Source: JBMOKU01 sp049324315 (GTDB lineage Bacteria > Bacillota > Clostridia > Peptostreptococcales > Thermotaleaceae). Taken from it: a stretch of DNA of 53,858 bases. Under the pieces are notes generated by a model. It saw nothing but the letters and a program-made list of their open reading frames with translations. It did not search any database and had not been told where the DNA came from. Where the stretch lies: the NCBI GenBank assembly GCA_049324315.1, contig JBMOKU010000054.1, positions 1 to 53,858 of the forward strand, given 5' to 3'. Position numbers and translations under genes: made by a program. Below are positions 1 to 8,604 of the stretch, piece by piece. The stretch's first letter is position 1; each line of letters opens with the position of its first letter.

Positions 1-122
1 CTTTACCCTCTCGCTTAGCACCCTGCATTACTGCAACGCACCGAGATTGGCTACCCAGCTCACTGGCGATTACTGGGACGGGACTTGCACCCGCTAGTGT
101 AGTCCAGCTTCACTGGACGCAC
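1..122 (-). mobile_element. 5' end of a group II intron (runs off the left edge)
   Basis: Read on the minus strand, the element starts with GTGCG at 122, the canonical 5' end of group II introns. It continues into a short CCAG/CTGG hairpin and a GGGTGCAAGTCCCG segment typical of intron domain I. Only about 122 nt are in the window; the ribozyme body and any reverse transcriptase would lie to the left. The 5' end abuts the T-run of the terminator at 127-156, the insertion preference known for class C introns. Not seen: the ORF, domain V or the 3' end, so the subclass is inferred. Confidence 0.65.
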
Positions 123-126
123 CCAA

Positions 127-156
127 AAAGAAAAATCCCTTGGTTTGTTACCAAGG
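127..156 (-). terminator. Rho-independent terminator of the structured RNA
   Basis: A perfect 7-bp stem (138-144 with 150-156, 5-nt loop) is followed on the minus strand by a T-rich tract (complement of 125-136). It ends the transcript started from the promoter at 433-461, and the group II intron begins directly after it. Confidence 0.8.
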
Positions 157-426
157 AATTTATCCATTGCAATATATTCTATATTTAGCTGACCTGGTCT
201 TTGCCCCCACACCCGCCTGCTGGAAGGTTTGCTCCGGGTTTGCCGTCACTATTGCTTCTCTCAGACAGAAAGACTATGTACAATGATTGCATTGACTTGT
301 CTGTCTGGCAGGGCTTACTCTCTAAGTCGCACCATGATCAGTGCCCCTGCTTTTAGGGTACCTTACGTGGGTCCTTTTGCCTGCGACTGGCTTGGACTTG
401 CAACCACAGACCTAAATATATCATGC
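127..426 (-). ncRNA. Structured non-coding RNA of unidentified family, about 300 nt
   Basis: The unit has its own strong promoter and terminator and no convincing reading frame. On the minus strand the ends pair: complement of 412-420 with complement of 180-188 (9 bp), extended by GGTCT/AGACC. Inside, AGTCGC pairs with a downstream GCGACT, CAGACAG with CTGTCTG, and the latter encloses a CAATG/CATTG hairpin. This is the architecture of a folded stand-alone RNA. I do not see the hallmarks of RNase P, tmRNA, SRP RNA or a 6S rod. The clostridial raiA-motif RNA is one possibility, but I cannot confirm it from memory. The start is set about 7 nt after the -10 box. Confidence 0.6.
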
Positions 427-432
427 ATTACT

Positions 433-461
433 ATTATACAGGTTTCCAGCCAATAGTTCAA
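433..461 (-). promoter_or_regulatory. Sigma-A promoter of the structured RNA
   Basis: On the minus strand TTGAAC (456-461) and TATAAT (433-438) are separated by exactly 17 nt. This is a near-consensus housekeeping promoter, placed to start transcription near 426. Confidence 0.8.
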
Positions 462-498
462 GGATCATGGAAAGAATAACCTAAAGAAAATAAAGGAT

Positions 499-750
499 TT
501 ACGGCCGATCTGCTTTTTCTATATAGGTAAGAAGTTTTGACATAACCTTTAAGAATTCTTCAGGGACGGTATTGATATCTTCATCCTCATCAAAATCCTG
601 TTGAGGCAGTTCACGACGGTTTTCTTCTATGGCATAGGCTTTATGAATTTTTCCCTTGGCCATCGCTTTTCTGATATCTATTTTTTCCACGGTTTTCGTG
701 GGCTCTTGTAGGGGTTGATTTATATGAGTCAACATAAGCTTTTTCTTCAT
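499..750 (-). CDS. Small conserved-looking protein downstream of the FliK-like gene
   Basis: An 83-residue, charged protein with no membrane segment or motif that I recognise. A lysine-rich N-terminus is followed by an acidic stretch (DFDEDEDINT) and a helical C-terminus. I chose the ATG at 750 because the sequence AGGAG lies about 8 nt upstream; the in-frame TTG at 756 would be too close to it. That ribosome site overlaps the stop codon of the preceding 942-residue gene, so the two are probably translationally coupled and functionally linked. It could be a small flagellar accessory protein, but nothing in the sequence proves this. Confidence 0.6.
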   Translation of the reverse strand: MKKKLMLTHINQPLQEPTKTVEKIDIRKAMAKGKIHKAYAIEENRRELPQQDFDEDEDINTVPEEFLKVMSKLLTYIEKADRP

Positions 751-761
751 CGTCAATTCTC

Positions 762-3590
762 CTAGATTTCATAATTGATCGATCCACTATCATCCATAGA
801 AGTCCCATTTGAAAGAGCGTTACGAGGAGCGCCGGGCTCTCCTATCATAAAGTCGATCTTCGCTAATTCATAGCCTGCCGCTTTTAGTTCGTCATGCAAA
901 TATGGCAAATATTCCTGAAGCTTTTCTTTTCCGCTCTTCTGTTCCACAGTCATTTCAATGGTTACTCTCTTCCCATCAAAATGGATGGCACCCTGGATCT
1001 GTCCAATATGTTTGGTATGTAGGTTCACCATCATATCTAAGGTACCTGGATTGGTCTTATTTTTTATTCGATAATCTTGCAGCATATACATTTGTAGGTT
1101 GGTCAATTCACCATTAACCAGCACAGGAAATTGAAAAGCCATATTCTTTCTATTTAGCTTTTTCTGCATCTCTAGGTAATCCAGCATGTCAGACATTTGC
1201 TGCTGTAAATCCTGACTTCCTTCCTCTTGTGCAAAGCTCCCATCATGATGCATGTCTTTAATCAACGTTGTTAAACTTTTATAAGCATCGGCCACATCTG
1301 GATCTCCGCTTTTCAGCTTATCCGATACCCGCTTTGCCATCTGTTCCAGTTTTTGAAGCTTTTCTTTAAGCACAGGATGTTGGATAACCCCTGTTTGCTG
1401 CAGTATTTCATTGATCTGCTGTCCTAGCTGATGCTGATTTTTTAAGAAGGAAGAAAGCTGCTGTATTTCCTTTAGTGAAAACTCCATCTCATTTTTCAAA
1501 AGTAGTGGAAATATTTTTTTCTCCTCTTCTCCGGTATGCTGAATATCTTTTACCAGCTGACTCATTTTTGATTTTAATGGATTTTCATTTTCTTCAGATA
1601 TGGACTTGGCCATTGTATCTGCCATTCCGTACTGTCGTTTCATGAAAACAGGATAATCCAATATAGCATTCTGCCCTTTATTTACAGCTTTACCTGTTAC
1701 ATAATCATACAATTCCGCCAGTTCCAGGCTCTCAATGTCAATTCCTTCATCTATACTGTCTAGCACCATGGATGAAGTCAGTGTCTCACGTACCTTACTG
1801 TATTGACTGTAGGCTTCGTTCACCTGTCGGATATTGGGGATATTTAACTGCATACCATTGGTCAGAAGGGTCTTCCCTATATCTACAGTCCGCTGCCACC
1901 CTTGGGTCAGTAAAACAGACTGCAATGTCATTTTGTTCTCATTGATAAACACACGAGTCTGGTCTTCTTGCACTCGTACCGATTCAGCAGCCTGGTTAGC
2001 CACACCTATGGTCATTTCATTAACTTGCTGTTTGATACTATTAAGACTCAAGGGCAATCCTTTGGTAAGATGAGCGGTGATGTTCTGAAAGCTTAAGCTT
2101 TTCACGCTACTAAAGAGTTGGGATATATCCAATATTTTATTGAATCCCCTTACAAGAAACTTTTCACTACTTGATGATGTATCAACACTGTTTATCCTAT
2201 CCATATCATTCGTATTCTGAAGTGGGTATATATCCAATACTTTTTCGATTTTATTCAAAGGAATATCCATTTTATCTTTGAGCAGTTTCATTAAGTCTTC
2301 TTGCTTTATTTCTCCATGCTTTGACAATCCATCTAGGGCTTTTTCAAGCTCTACCGACAGTTCCTGGTAAATACCATCTGTCTTTTTATCCTCATATGTT
2401 CCATTCATCAAATCCTTCAGTACGTGTTCTGCCAGCTGGCGGATATCTGTTCTCTCAATGTCTATGCCATCCTGAAGCATTTCAGCAGCCTTTTGATAAT
2501 CCATCTTTTGGCTAACTTGATTCAAGCCTTTACGGATACTGATGATTTTCTCCATGTTTTCCTGACTGACAGGCTCTCCGGCTCTTAGAAGCTTCTCTGC
2601 AGCCTGAATATTTTCTTCTGAAGGCTCAATACCGATGTTCTGTAAATGGCTCTGAATTTCTTCCTTTGACATCTGGTGATTTTCATTCATCCCGGCAGTA
2701 TGTCCTTCATATTTCGCTGCTCCCCAGGAAGACAATCCTTCGATGGAAGATACAGAGGATTCTTTCATATCATATTGAACGTAATGCATATTCCTTATGG
2801 TAGGTTCTATGTTCTTCTGATGGATATCTACGATTGTTTTTGCATCTATGTTCTTTAATTTATCCAGCTTATAAAAAGCCTCATAGATTTGATCCACGTT
2901 TTTCTTCGTCACAGAGCTTCCCGCCTGATGCAGGGCCTTAATGATATCATGAATGTCTTTCCCCATAGCATTGCCATAAAGCTCTTTTGCAATCTTTTCC
3001 GCATCTTGATCAGACAATATTTTTTTCTTTTGAAATATTTTCATGAAAGAAAAAGAAGTATCCTTATCTTGCTGGATTTCTCTGATGGCATCGGATATTT
3101 CCTGCAAAGAAGCCTTTTCTACGTCGATCCCCTTCTCCATCAGCTGGATCGCCGTTTCATAGTTTAATTCCTCTCGGATGGTATGAAACAAGGTTTTGGA
3201 GGTCATGAGGGCCCTGATGTTTTCTTTGGTAACAGGGATATTATACGCCTCCAGCAATTTTACCGCTTCCAAGGACTCCTCTGTGATCTCAATGCCATAG
3301 CCCTTTAACAGCTCCGTATAACGGTTTGTTTGGACTTTGTCCTCTTCATTTTTTCTTTCTAGAATTTTATAGGACAATATCTGACTTTTATCCACCGTAA
3401 TTTTTTCTCCCACATTCACCTGTAGTGGATTTTTTACTTTCACTTCTATGGTATAATGATTGGGTACCTCTATTTTCATGGTATTGTTGTCTCTATACAG
3501 CAAAATGCCCGTAATATCAAAGGGCTGCTTTCCTAACCCAGAGTAGCTATCATTCGATTTTTTGAATCCTATGCTTTCTAAACGATTCAT
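762..3590 (-). CDS. FliK-like flagellar hook-length protein candidate (DUF6240-type)
   Basis: A 942-residue soluble protein. After an N-terminal beta-rich segment (about residues 20-85) come repeated helical units built on the pattern GIEITEESLEAVKLL...PVTKENI, clearest near residues 95-170, 200-270 and 310-395. The last 110 residues (LTNLQMYMLQD, then LHTKHIGQIQGAIHFDGK) resemble the C-terminal substrate-switch domain of FliK, the hook-length ruler. Length fits a ruler protein with an expanded helical middle. The start ATG has AAGGGTGAT upstream. It stands apart from the hook genes, opposite yaaR, with a weak sigma-D-like promoter between them. Assignment rests on the C-terminus and repeat pattern; a DUF6240 protein of unknown function is the conservative name. 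Confidence 0.65.
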   Translation of the reverse strand: MNRLESIGFKKSNDSYSGLGKQPFDITGILLYRDNNTMKIEVPNHYTIEVKVKNPLQVNVGEKITVDKSQILSYKILERKNEEDKVQTNRYTELLKGYGIEITEESLEAVKLLEAYNIPVTKENIRALMTSKTLFHTIREELNYETAIQLMEKGIDVEKASLQEISDAIREIQQDKDTSFSFMKIFQKKKILSDQDAEKIAKELYGNAMGKDIHDIIKALHQAGSSVTKKNVDQIYEAFYKLDKLKNIDAKTIVDIHQKNIEPTIRNMHYVQYDMKESSVSSIEGLSSWGAAKYEGHTAGMNENHQMSKEEIQSHLQNIGIEPSEENIQAAEKLLRAGEPVSQENMEKIISIRKGLNQVSQKMDYQKAAEMLQDGIDIERTDIRQLAEHVLKDLMNGTYEDKKTDGIYQELSVELEKALDGLSKHGEIKQEDLMKLLKDKMDIPLNKIEKVLDIYPLQNTNDMDRINSVDTSSSSEKFLVRGFNKILDISQLFSSVKSLSFQNITAHLTKGLPLSLNSIKQQVNEMTIGVANQAAESVRVQEDQTRVFINENKMTLQSVLLTQGWQRTVDIGKTLLTNGMQLNIPNIRQVNEAYSQYSKVRETLTSSMVLDSIDEGIDIESLELAELYDYVTGKAVNKGQNAILDYPVFMKRQYGMADTMAKSISEENENPLKSKMSQLVKDIQHTGEEEKKIFPLLLKNEMEFSLKEIQQLSSFLKNQHQLGQQINEILQQTGVIQHPVLKEKLQKLEQMAKRVSDKLKSGDPDVADAYKSLTTLIKDMHHDGSFAQEEGSQDLQQQMSDMLDYLEMQKKLNRKNMAFQFPVLVNGELTNLQMYMLQDYRIKNKTNPGTLDMMVNLHTKHIGQIQGAIHFDGKRVTIEMTVEQKSGKEKLQEYLPYLHDELKAAGYELAKIDFMIGEPGAPRNALSNGTSMDDSGSINYEI

Positions 3591-3621
3591 CTATTATCAC
3601 CCTTTTTTCGATGTCATCATT

Positions 3622-3649
3622 GTATCGTCAATTTTTTTCAGGTTCTTTA
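3622..3649 (-). promoter_or_regulatory. Possible sigma-D promoter for the FliK-like gene
   Basis: On the minus strand TAAA (3646-3649), 16 nt, then GACGATAC (3622-3629) resembles TAAA-N15-GCCGATAA but with two changes in the -10. It is correctly placed for the 3590 start. Confidence 0.4.
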
Positions 3650-3661
3650 ATGAAACACCCT

Positions 3662-3689
3662 TAACAATTTTTATGGAATCTGCCGATAT
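3662..3689 (+). promoter_or_regulatory. Possible sigma-D-type promoter for yaaR
   Basis: On the plus strand TAAC (3662-3665), 16 nt, then GCCGATAT (3682-3689), an exact sigma-D -10 element. A start near 3696 puts upstream in-frame ATGs before the transcript and supports the TTG start at 3727. Confidence 0.5.
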
Positions 3690-3726
3690 ATATCATAGAG
3701 TATCTGTTGAAAAGGATGTGACTTCC

Positions 3727-4176
3727 TTGAGTAATATAAATATAAAACCAGTCACTCCAGCAGGCCAGCTGACGGTGGGGACGGTTGCTAATAAAAAACA
3801 AATGTTAAATGCTACTTTTGCCGAAAAATTTGAAATGGTAAAATCTAAGGAAGTGAAAGAGCATTTCCAGAAGAAGTATGATGAAATCGCAGAAAAAGCA
3901 GCACAGTTAGGGGACAAGCTCTACCTTAAAGATCTTGTGGAATATAAAAATCTGGTCAAAGAATTTATGGATATGGCTGTGAAAAACTCCTATGCATTCT
4001 CACGAGACAGCTTTCTGGACAAAAGAGGCCGCCACCGCGTACTGACCCAGGTCAAGCAGGTAGATAGGGAGCTGGCAGCTCTGACCGGTGAGTTTTTGAA
4101 GGATGAAGTGGACCGGATCAAGGTTTTGAAGAAGTTGGATGATATACGTGGGATGCTGATGGATATGTTTATGTAA
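3727..4176 (+). CDS. yaaR: YaaR family protein (DUF327)
   Basis: About 149 residues matching the small soluble YaaR/DUF327 family, including the characteristic helical core FMDMAVKNSYAFSRDSFLDK followed by RGRHRVLTQVKQVDRELAAL. The function is unknown; in other Firmicutes the gene is often found near signalling or flagellar genes. An open frame extends upstream to 3562, but I favour TTG at 3727: AAAGGATG lies 8 nt before it, it gives the family-like start MSNINIKP, and the upstream ATG at 3673 falls inside a likely promoter. It is the only clear plus-strand gene in the window and ends in a shared bidirectional terminator. Confidence 0.8.
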   Translation: MSNINIKPVTPAGQLTVGTVANKKQMLNATFAEKFEMVKSKEVKEHFQKKYDEIAEKAAQLGDKLYLKDLVEYKNLVKEFMDMAVKNSYAFSRDSFLDKRGRHRVLTQVKQVDRELAALTGEFLKDEVDRIKVLKKLDDIRGMLMDMFM

Positions 4177-4220
4177 TTAAGCGTTGTATTATTGTTGACA
4201 CAATAATACAACGCTTAATT
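4175..4220. terminator. Bidirectional terminator between yaaR and the reductase gene
   Basis: A perfect 20-bp inverted repeat (4175-4194 with 4201-4220, 6-nt loop) lies exactly between two convergent genes. A/T tracts on both sides let it end transcripts from either direction. Confidence 0.85.
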
Positions 4221-5731
4221 TATATCCATGGAACATCATTTTCTTTATGCAGAGGTATGATTTTTATCCCCTCATCTTCGTAATGCTTTAAACTTTCAAA
4301 TATTTCTTGGCTATAAATATAATTAGAAATTATTATACAGTCTGGTTTGATTTCAAGGATTTTTTCAGGAGAATACACAGTATATCCAGCTAATTCTCCC
4401 CCCCATTTACTGCGATTACTATCAAATATAAATACATCAAAGTCAAAATCACCAAAAAATTTCTTATAATATTCAATAACATAAGCTGTATAACCACCGG
4501 CAGTGAAAAAACCTACTTTTTTATAATTCTTGTTATTTAGCAGCTCATCCAATCTTTCCTTATAAAGCTCTCGTGTCGAGCAAGAAATTTCTGCCCATTC
4601 CAGGAGTTCATCGATTCTTCCCATGATCGGAAGATGCTGGGTACAGATTTTTTCACATTTCCCGCATCGAATACAGGGATTTTGACTATTTTCTAATAAT
4701 ATCTGAAAGTCAAGCACCAACTTTCTAAAAACAGAAATACGCTTTATTAGTGCTTCATCAGAACGACCGTACATATCTTGAAAGCTTTCAAAAAAACTCA
4801 TATTGTATGATTGCATATACTCCGGAATCGGTATATTTTGTGGACAAATTCTACAGTATCCACAGCCTGTACAAAATCCCGTCATCTGTCTCAGCTTGCC
4901 TTCAAAAACCTCTATTCGTTGTTGGCTTATTTCTGTTTCATCATTTAGTGCCACTGTATTTTCATGAATTTCCTGTTCGGAACTAAAACCAGACAATACA
5001 CAGGTTATCTCCGGATGAGAATAGATAAATCGTAATGCAGCCTGAGCAACAGTTTCATTTTCTATTTCTATAAGCTTTGAAAAGAAATCTTTATTTTGTG
5101 GAATGAAGCCCCCTGCAAGGGGATTCATAACTGCTACGCCCATATTATTCTCAGCGGCAGCTTTTATTACCTTGTCCATTAGCTGATAATTCAGAGGATT
5201 ATATGAAACTGTGATGCCCTCAAAAACTCTGTCATTAATAATTTTTACGGCAACATCCGGTACTGCATGGCTTGAAAAAACGATATGGCTGATTAACCCT
5301 TGTTCCTTCGCTCGCAAGCCACCCTCATAAGATCCCCCTTTTTTCATGATATCCATATAATGCTCTTCATTCATAATGGACCAAATATAGAAAAAATCTA
5401 TTTTGTTAATATCCATTTTTTCTAAAGAGCTTTCAATTCTTCTTAGCACATCATCGGCCGTTTTTTCCTGAAAGCTTGACGATTTTGCAGAAGTAAAGAA
5501 GGGCTTTTTTAGCATTTTAAATGCAATTTTGTATATGGCTTCACATTGGGATTTCGAGTAATTATGCGCTATATCAAAGTAGTTTACCCCCTGTTCAGAT
5601 GCTAGATAAACAAGTTCGGCGCATCTTTGGAGTCCTTCTTCATCATTTAAGTCAGCAGGGTTAAAACGGGTACTACCAAAGCCTATAGCCGAAATCAGTT
5701 TTTTTGTTTTACCGTATTCTCTATATAACAT
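4220..5731 (-). CDS. Aldo/keto reductase with two 4Fe-4S motifs and a C-terminal Rossmann-like module
   Basis: A 503-residue protein with three parts. Residues 1-280 form an aldo/keto reductase barrel with the expected Asp53, Tyr58, Lys83 and His155. Residues 287-296 (CTGCGYCRIC) and 353-363 (CIRCGKCEKIC) are ferredoxin-type cluster motifs. Residues 404-500 (KKVGFFTAGGYTAYV, then FIFDSNRSKWGGELAGY) are the appended Rossmann-like module seen on many island proteins. This is the COG1453-type reductase plus an unusual tail. It is the last gene of the minus-strand island, 25 nt after an FkbM gene, with a good ribosome site. It could reduce a keto sugar or pass electrons to the neighbouring radical SAM enzymes; both are inferences. 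Confidence 0.8.
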   Translation of the reverse strand: MLYREYGKTKKLISAIGFGSTRFNPADLNDEEGLQRCAELVYLASEQGVNYFDIAHNYSKSQCEAIYKIAFKMLKKPFFTSAKSSSFQEKTADDVLRRIESSLEKMDINKIDFFYIWSIMNEEHYMDIMKKGGSYEGGLRAKEQGLISHIVFSSHAVPDVAVKIINDRVFEGITVSYNPLNYQLMDKVIKAAAENNMGVAVMNPLAGGFIPQNKDFFSKLIEIENETVAQAALRFIYSHPEITCVLSGFSSEQEIHENTVALNDETEISQQRIEVFEGKLRQMTGFCTGCGYCRICPQNIPIPEYMQSYNMSFFESFQDMYGRSDEALIKRISVFRKLVLDFQILLENSQNPCIRCGKCEKICTQHLPIMGRIDELLEWAEISCSTRELYKERLDELLNNKNYKKVGFFTAGGYTAYVIEYYKKFFGDFDFDVFIFDSNRSKWGGELAGYTVYSPEKILEIKPDCIIISNYIYSQEIFESLKHYEDEGIKIIPLHKENDVPWI

Positions 5732-5755
5732 TTAGGATTCCTCCACAAGGTATCA

Positions 5756-6880
5756 TCATTTTTTTACATAAGCGTATAGTTTTTTCCATCTATGTTCGAT
5801 GATATAGTTGGGGTTTGCACTCTTAATTATTTCTTCCAAAACTTGTGGATCATCTTTAAAATGATAGGTACAAATCGAAAGCCTAGGTGCAAACCTTAAC
5901 AATGTCTCTTTCGCACCCTTTAACATAAATCTTTCAGCACCCTCAATGTCAGCTTTGATAAAATCCACTCTTTCAATATTATTCTCTTGAACAAAATGAT
6001 CAATGGTTGTCGTCTTTACACGAACAAATTCGCTATATCCTTCCACTGGAACGATGGAGTTGTTTTTATCTGTAACAAAGGTGTTAGCAACATCCCATTC
6101 CCTAGATATTGCAAAATCAATAAATCCATTCTTATCAGACAAAGCATAGTTACAAGGTATTATCTTATGGTTATATAAACTTATGTAGTTATTCAAAGCA
6201 TTATATAAACGTTCAGTTGGCTCAAAAGCATAAGAAATACATCCTTTTGAAGCTGCAATACAAGAAAACAATCCTAAATTCGCACCACAGTCAAAAACCA
6301 CATCACCTTTGGCAAGATCAACATTTCCATATAAATATGGTCCCTCTGACCACAAAGAATTGTCATTTAAAATATCTCCCATAACCAAGTCATTCATCTC
6401 AATAAAAACTGCCTTATAGTCTATCTCATCTAGTAAAAATGGGTTTCGCATCATAACACCATTAATCTCTATGATCTTAGACTCCATATCAATTGAATGC
6501 TCCAAAAACAAATCTTGATAATAAAAAGACAGTAGTGCATTTTGCTGTTCTACTGAAAAAGGCGCGTAATCGACGAAATCGTTCTTAGAAAGCAATTCCT
6601 TTGCTGGTTCCCAATGCTTACTATCAAGTGTCAGTAGAATCTTACAATCATTTCTAGCATATGGTATTTTCGATACTTCAAATACAGGTAGACCATTAAA
6701 CGTATCTTCATGTGAAACATTATCCGAAACACAATAGCCTGAGATATTACAGTAGTTCTTTAAAACACCGTAAACATAATTTCCTATACTTCCGTTACCA
6801 TACAAAATAATATGCTTGCCACATTCTTTCAAATCTTTTATAATTTTTTGACCGTATTCAATATATTCATATCTATTCAT
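5756..6880 (-). CDS. FkbM family methyltransferase with N-terminal Rossmann-like module
   Basis: A 374-residue protein. Residues 20-110 hold the island's shared module (KHIILYGNGSIGNYVYGVL, then VSDNVSHEDTFNGLPV). The C-terminal half is an FkbM-type SAM-dependent methyltransferase: SAM-binding FDCGANLGLF at about 196-205, the acidic AFEPTERLY at 218-226, and FIKADIEGAERFMLKGA near 308-324. FkbM enzymes usually O-methylate sugars or polyketides, so a glycan hydroxyl is the likely target. AAAGGAG precedes the ATG. It belongs to the island transcription unit between the B12-type radical SAM gene and the reductase. Confidence 0.85.
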   Translation of the reverse strand: MNRYEYIEYGQKIIKDLKECGKHIILYGNGSIGNYVYGVLKNYCNISGYCVSDNVSHEDTFNGLPVFEVSKIPYARNDCKILLTLDSKHWEPAKELLSKNDFVDYAPFSVEQQNALLSFYYQDLFLEHSIDMESKIIEINGVMMRNPFLLDEIDYKAVFIEMNDLVMGDILNDNSLWSEGPYLYGNVDLAKGDVVFDCGANLGLFSCIAASKGCISYAFEPTERLYNALNNYISLYNHKIIPCNYALSDKNGFIDFAISREWDVANTFVTDKNNSIVPVEGYSEFVRVKTTTIDHFVQENNIERVDFIKADIEGAERFMLKGAKETLLRFAPRLSICTYHFKDDPQVLEEIIKSANPNYIIEHRWKKLYAYVKK

Positions 6881-6904
6881 AATGACTCCTTTGCCCTTTC
6901 ATTA

Positions 6905-8593
6905 TCATGAAATTGTTAAATCCAGATTGAAATGCTTTGCATATTTAAGCCACTGCTCATTCGACTTAATGATACTGTTATACTTTTGTGCTGTTATACT
7001 ACTATCCTCATTCAATTGCTTTTGACATTTATGAAGATAGTATAATGCAAACGCATGATCAGGATAATTTTTTAGTATGACTTCAAATTTTTCTTTTGCA
7101 GCTTCTATTTTTCCCATGCGCATATATGGATTATTGACAAAGTTTATATCCAAATTGAACATATACCGTAAATTCTCAAAACCAGTATTCTCAGCGACCT
7201 GGTCATGAAAAATTTCGCTAAAGAAAGAGATATTGGTATAGTCAAAGCTTTGTAAATAACCATTTTCCATAGATTGTTTAAACAATTGGCTGCCGGATAT
7301 TGGTGTTGGAGAAGAAATGGAAGCCCAGTGAAAATTGGCACTTCTCAAAAATTGCAAGCTTTCTAAAATATCTTCCTTCGTCTCCTCTGGAAAGCCAACC
7401 ACCAAAAAAATCCTCACAAAAATACTAGTTTCTTTAAAGTAATCAAACACCTGGCTTGCAAGCTTTAGTGTTAGAGGCTTATGAATAATTTCACGTAACA
7501 CTCGCTCAGAACCGGATTCCAAAGCCAACTGCACTTCTTTCACTTTATTTCTCTCTAAGGCATGAACAAATTCTTTTGTGATTGGCGCGATTGCCAGCCC
7601 ATTTGGAAATCTAAAATCGATTTTCTTACTGCCGACATAATCACATATTTCTATTGCTCGATCAACATCAAACAGGATGTGGTCATCAATAAATCCAATG
7701 CTATCCACAGCACATTTATCAACAAAATAATCTACCTCGGCTTTCACCCTTTCAAGGGAGTGTTTTCTCATTTTTTTGCTGTGTATAGTATAGGAAGCGC
7801 AAAATACACAGTTATAGGGGCAGCCCCTTGATGTCATGATGACAGCCTGTTTATTAAAAGAATGGGCATTATCAAGAATATTGTTATGGAAAGACAATAT
7901 GACATCGCCATACTTTGCTAAGTAGGTATCATAGTCATAGAAGGGAATATCATCTAAATTTTCAACATAGGTAGTTTTAAGCTGTTGCTTCTGCCCATAC
8001 AAACACTTTTCTTTCGTTGCAAAATAATTACTACGCTGTATATACGTAAGCTTGTCCTCCGAATTTAAGAGCTCACTAAAAGGAATCTCTCCTTCTCCCA
8101 GGGAGATAGCATCAATCGTGTCGTCACAATCCTGTAAAACGTCTTTATATAAATTATTTACAGGATGGCCGCCTGCAATAATCAGTATATTTCTTTCTAT
8201 TTCTTTAATTATTTTGCAGATTTTAAATAATGTTGGTATGGATTTATCAAATAAAGATGATATTGCAATAATATCCGGCTTAAACTTAACGATGTGCTCT
8301 TCTATTTCACGCTTTAAAAAAGCTTCAAAACTTGCAGACAGCTCAACTAAATTTTTCTCCACATCACCATCTATCAATCGCTTAATAAACTCATTATTAA
8401 GATCTAAAATTTCTGTTTCAACATCTTTGCAATTCTTCTTAATATAAGCCTCTATAGAAAGAATTCCCAAAGGAATATTACTAGAACCAAAAATTTCCGA
8501 CAGATTTCGTTCTGGAGAATATACTGACCATTTCTTTAAGCTGGCTTCATTGTGGTTTAAATTTGAAATAAAAAGTACTCTAGTACTCATCAT
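6905..8593 (-). CDS. B12-binding-domain radical SAM protein with C-terminal TPR-like tail
   Basis: About 562 residues. The N-terminal 170 residues have the layout of a B12-binding domain (VLFISN... PLGILSIEAYI... IIAISSLF... IIAGGHPV), without the DxHxxG motif. Then comes the radical SAM core with CPYNCVFC (C-x3-C-x2-C), LESGSERVLREI and FLVVGFPEET. The last 90 residues include a TPR-like helix pair (GKIEAAKEKFEVILKNYPDH). Members of this class do C-methylation and other radical rearrangements. I prefer the ATG at 8593 because AAGGA lies 8 nt upstream; the ATG at 8602 has no spaced ribosome site. It starts just after the stop of the next radical SAM gene, so the two are coupled. Confidence 0.8.
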   Translation of the reverse strand: MMSTRVLFISNLNHNEASLKKWSVYSPERNLSEIFGSSNIPLGILSIEAYIKKNCKDVETEILDLNNEFIKRLIDGDVEKNLVELSASFEAFLKREIEEHIVKFKPDIIAISSLFDKSIPTLFKICKIIKEIERNILIIAGGHPVNNLYKDVLQDCDDTIDAISLGEGEIPFSELLNSEDKLTYIQRSNYFATKEKCLYGQKQQLKTTYVENLDDIPFYDYDTYLAKYGDVILSFHNNILDNAHSFNKQAVIMTSRGCPYNCVFCASYTIHSKKMRKHSLERVKAEVDYFVDKCAVDSIGFIDDHILFDVDRAIEICDYVGSKKIDFRFPNGLAIAPITKEFVHALERNKVKEVQLALESGSERVLREIIHKPLTLKLASQVFDYFKETSIFVRIFLVVGFPEETKEDILESLQFLRSANFHWASISSPTPISGSQLFKQSMENGYLQSFDYTNISFFSEIFHDQVAENTGFENLRYMFNLDINFVNNPYMRMGKIEAAKEKFEVILKNYPDHAFALYYLHKCQKQLNEDSSITAQKYNSIIKSNEQWLKYAKHFNLDLTIS

Positions 8594-8604
8594 ATTTACC
8601 ATCC

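Noticed and set aside
229..456. 75-codon plus-strand open frame at the left end
   Set aside because: It lies wholly in the antisense of the structured RNA, has no ribosome site, and its sequence is explained by RNA helices and the opposing promoter.
3562..3726. Longer N-terminus for YaaR
   Set aside because: The extension is not family-like, overlaps the opposite gene and the likely promoter; the TTG at 3727 has the better ribosome site.
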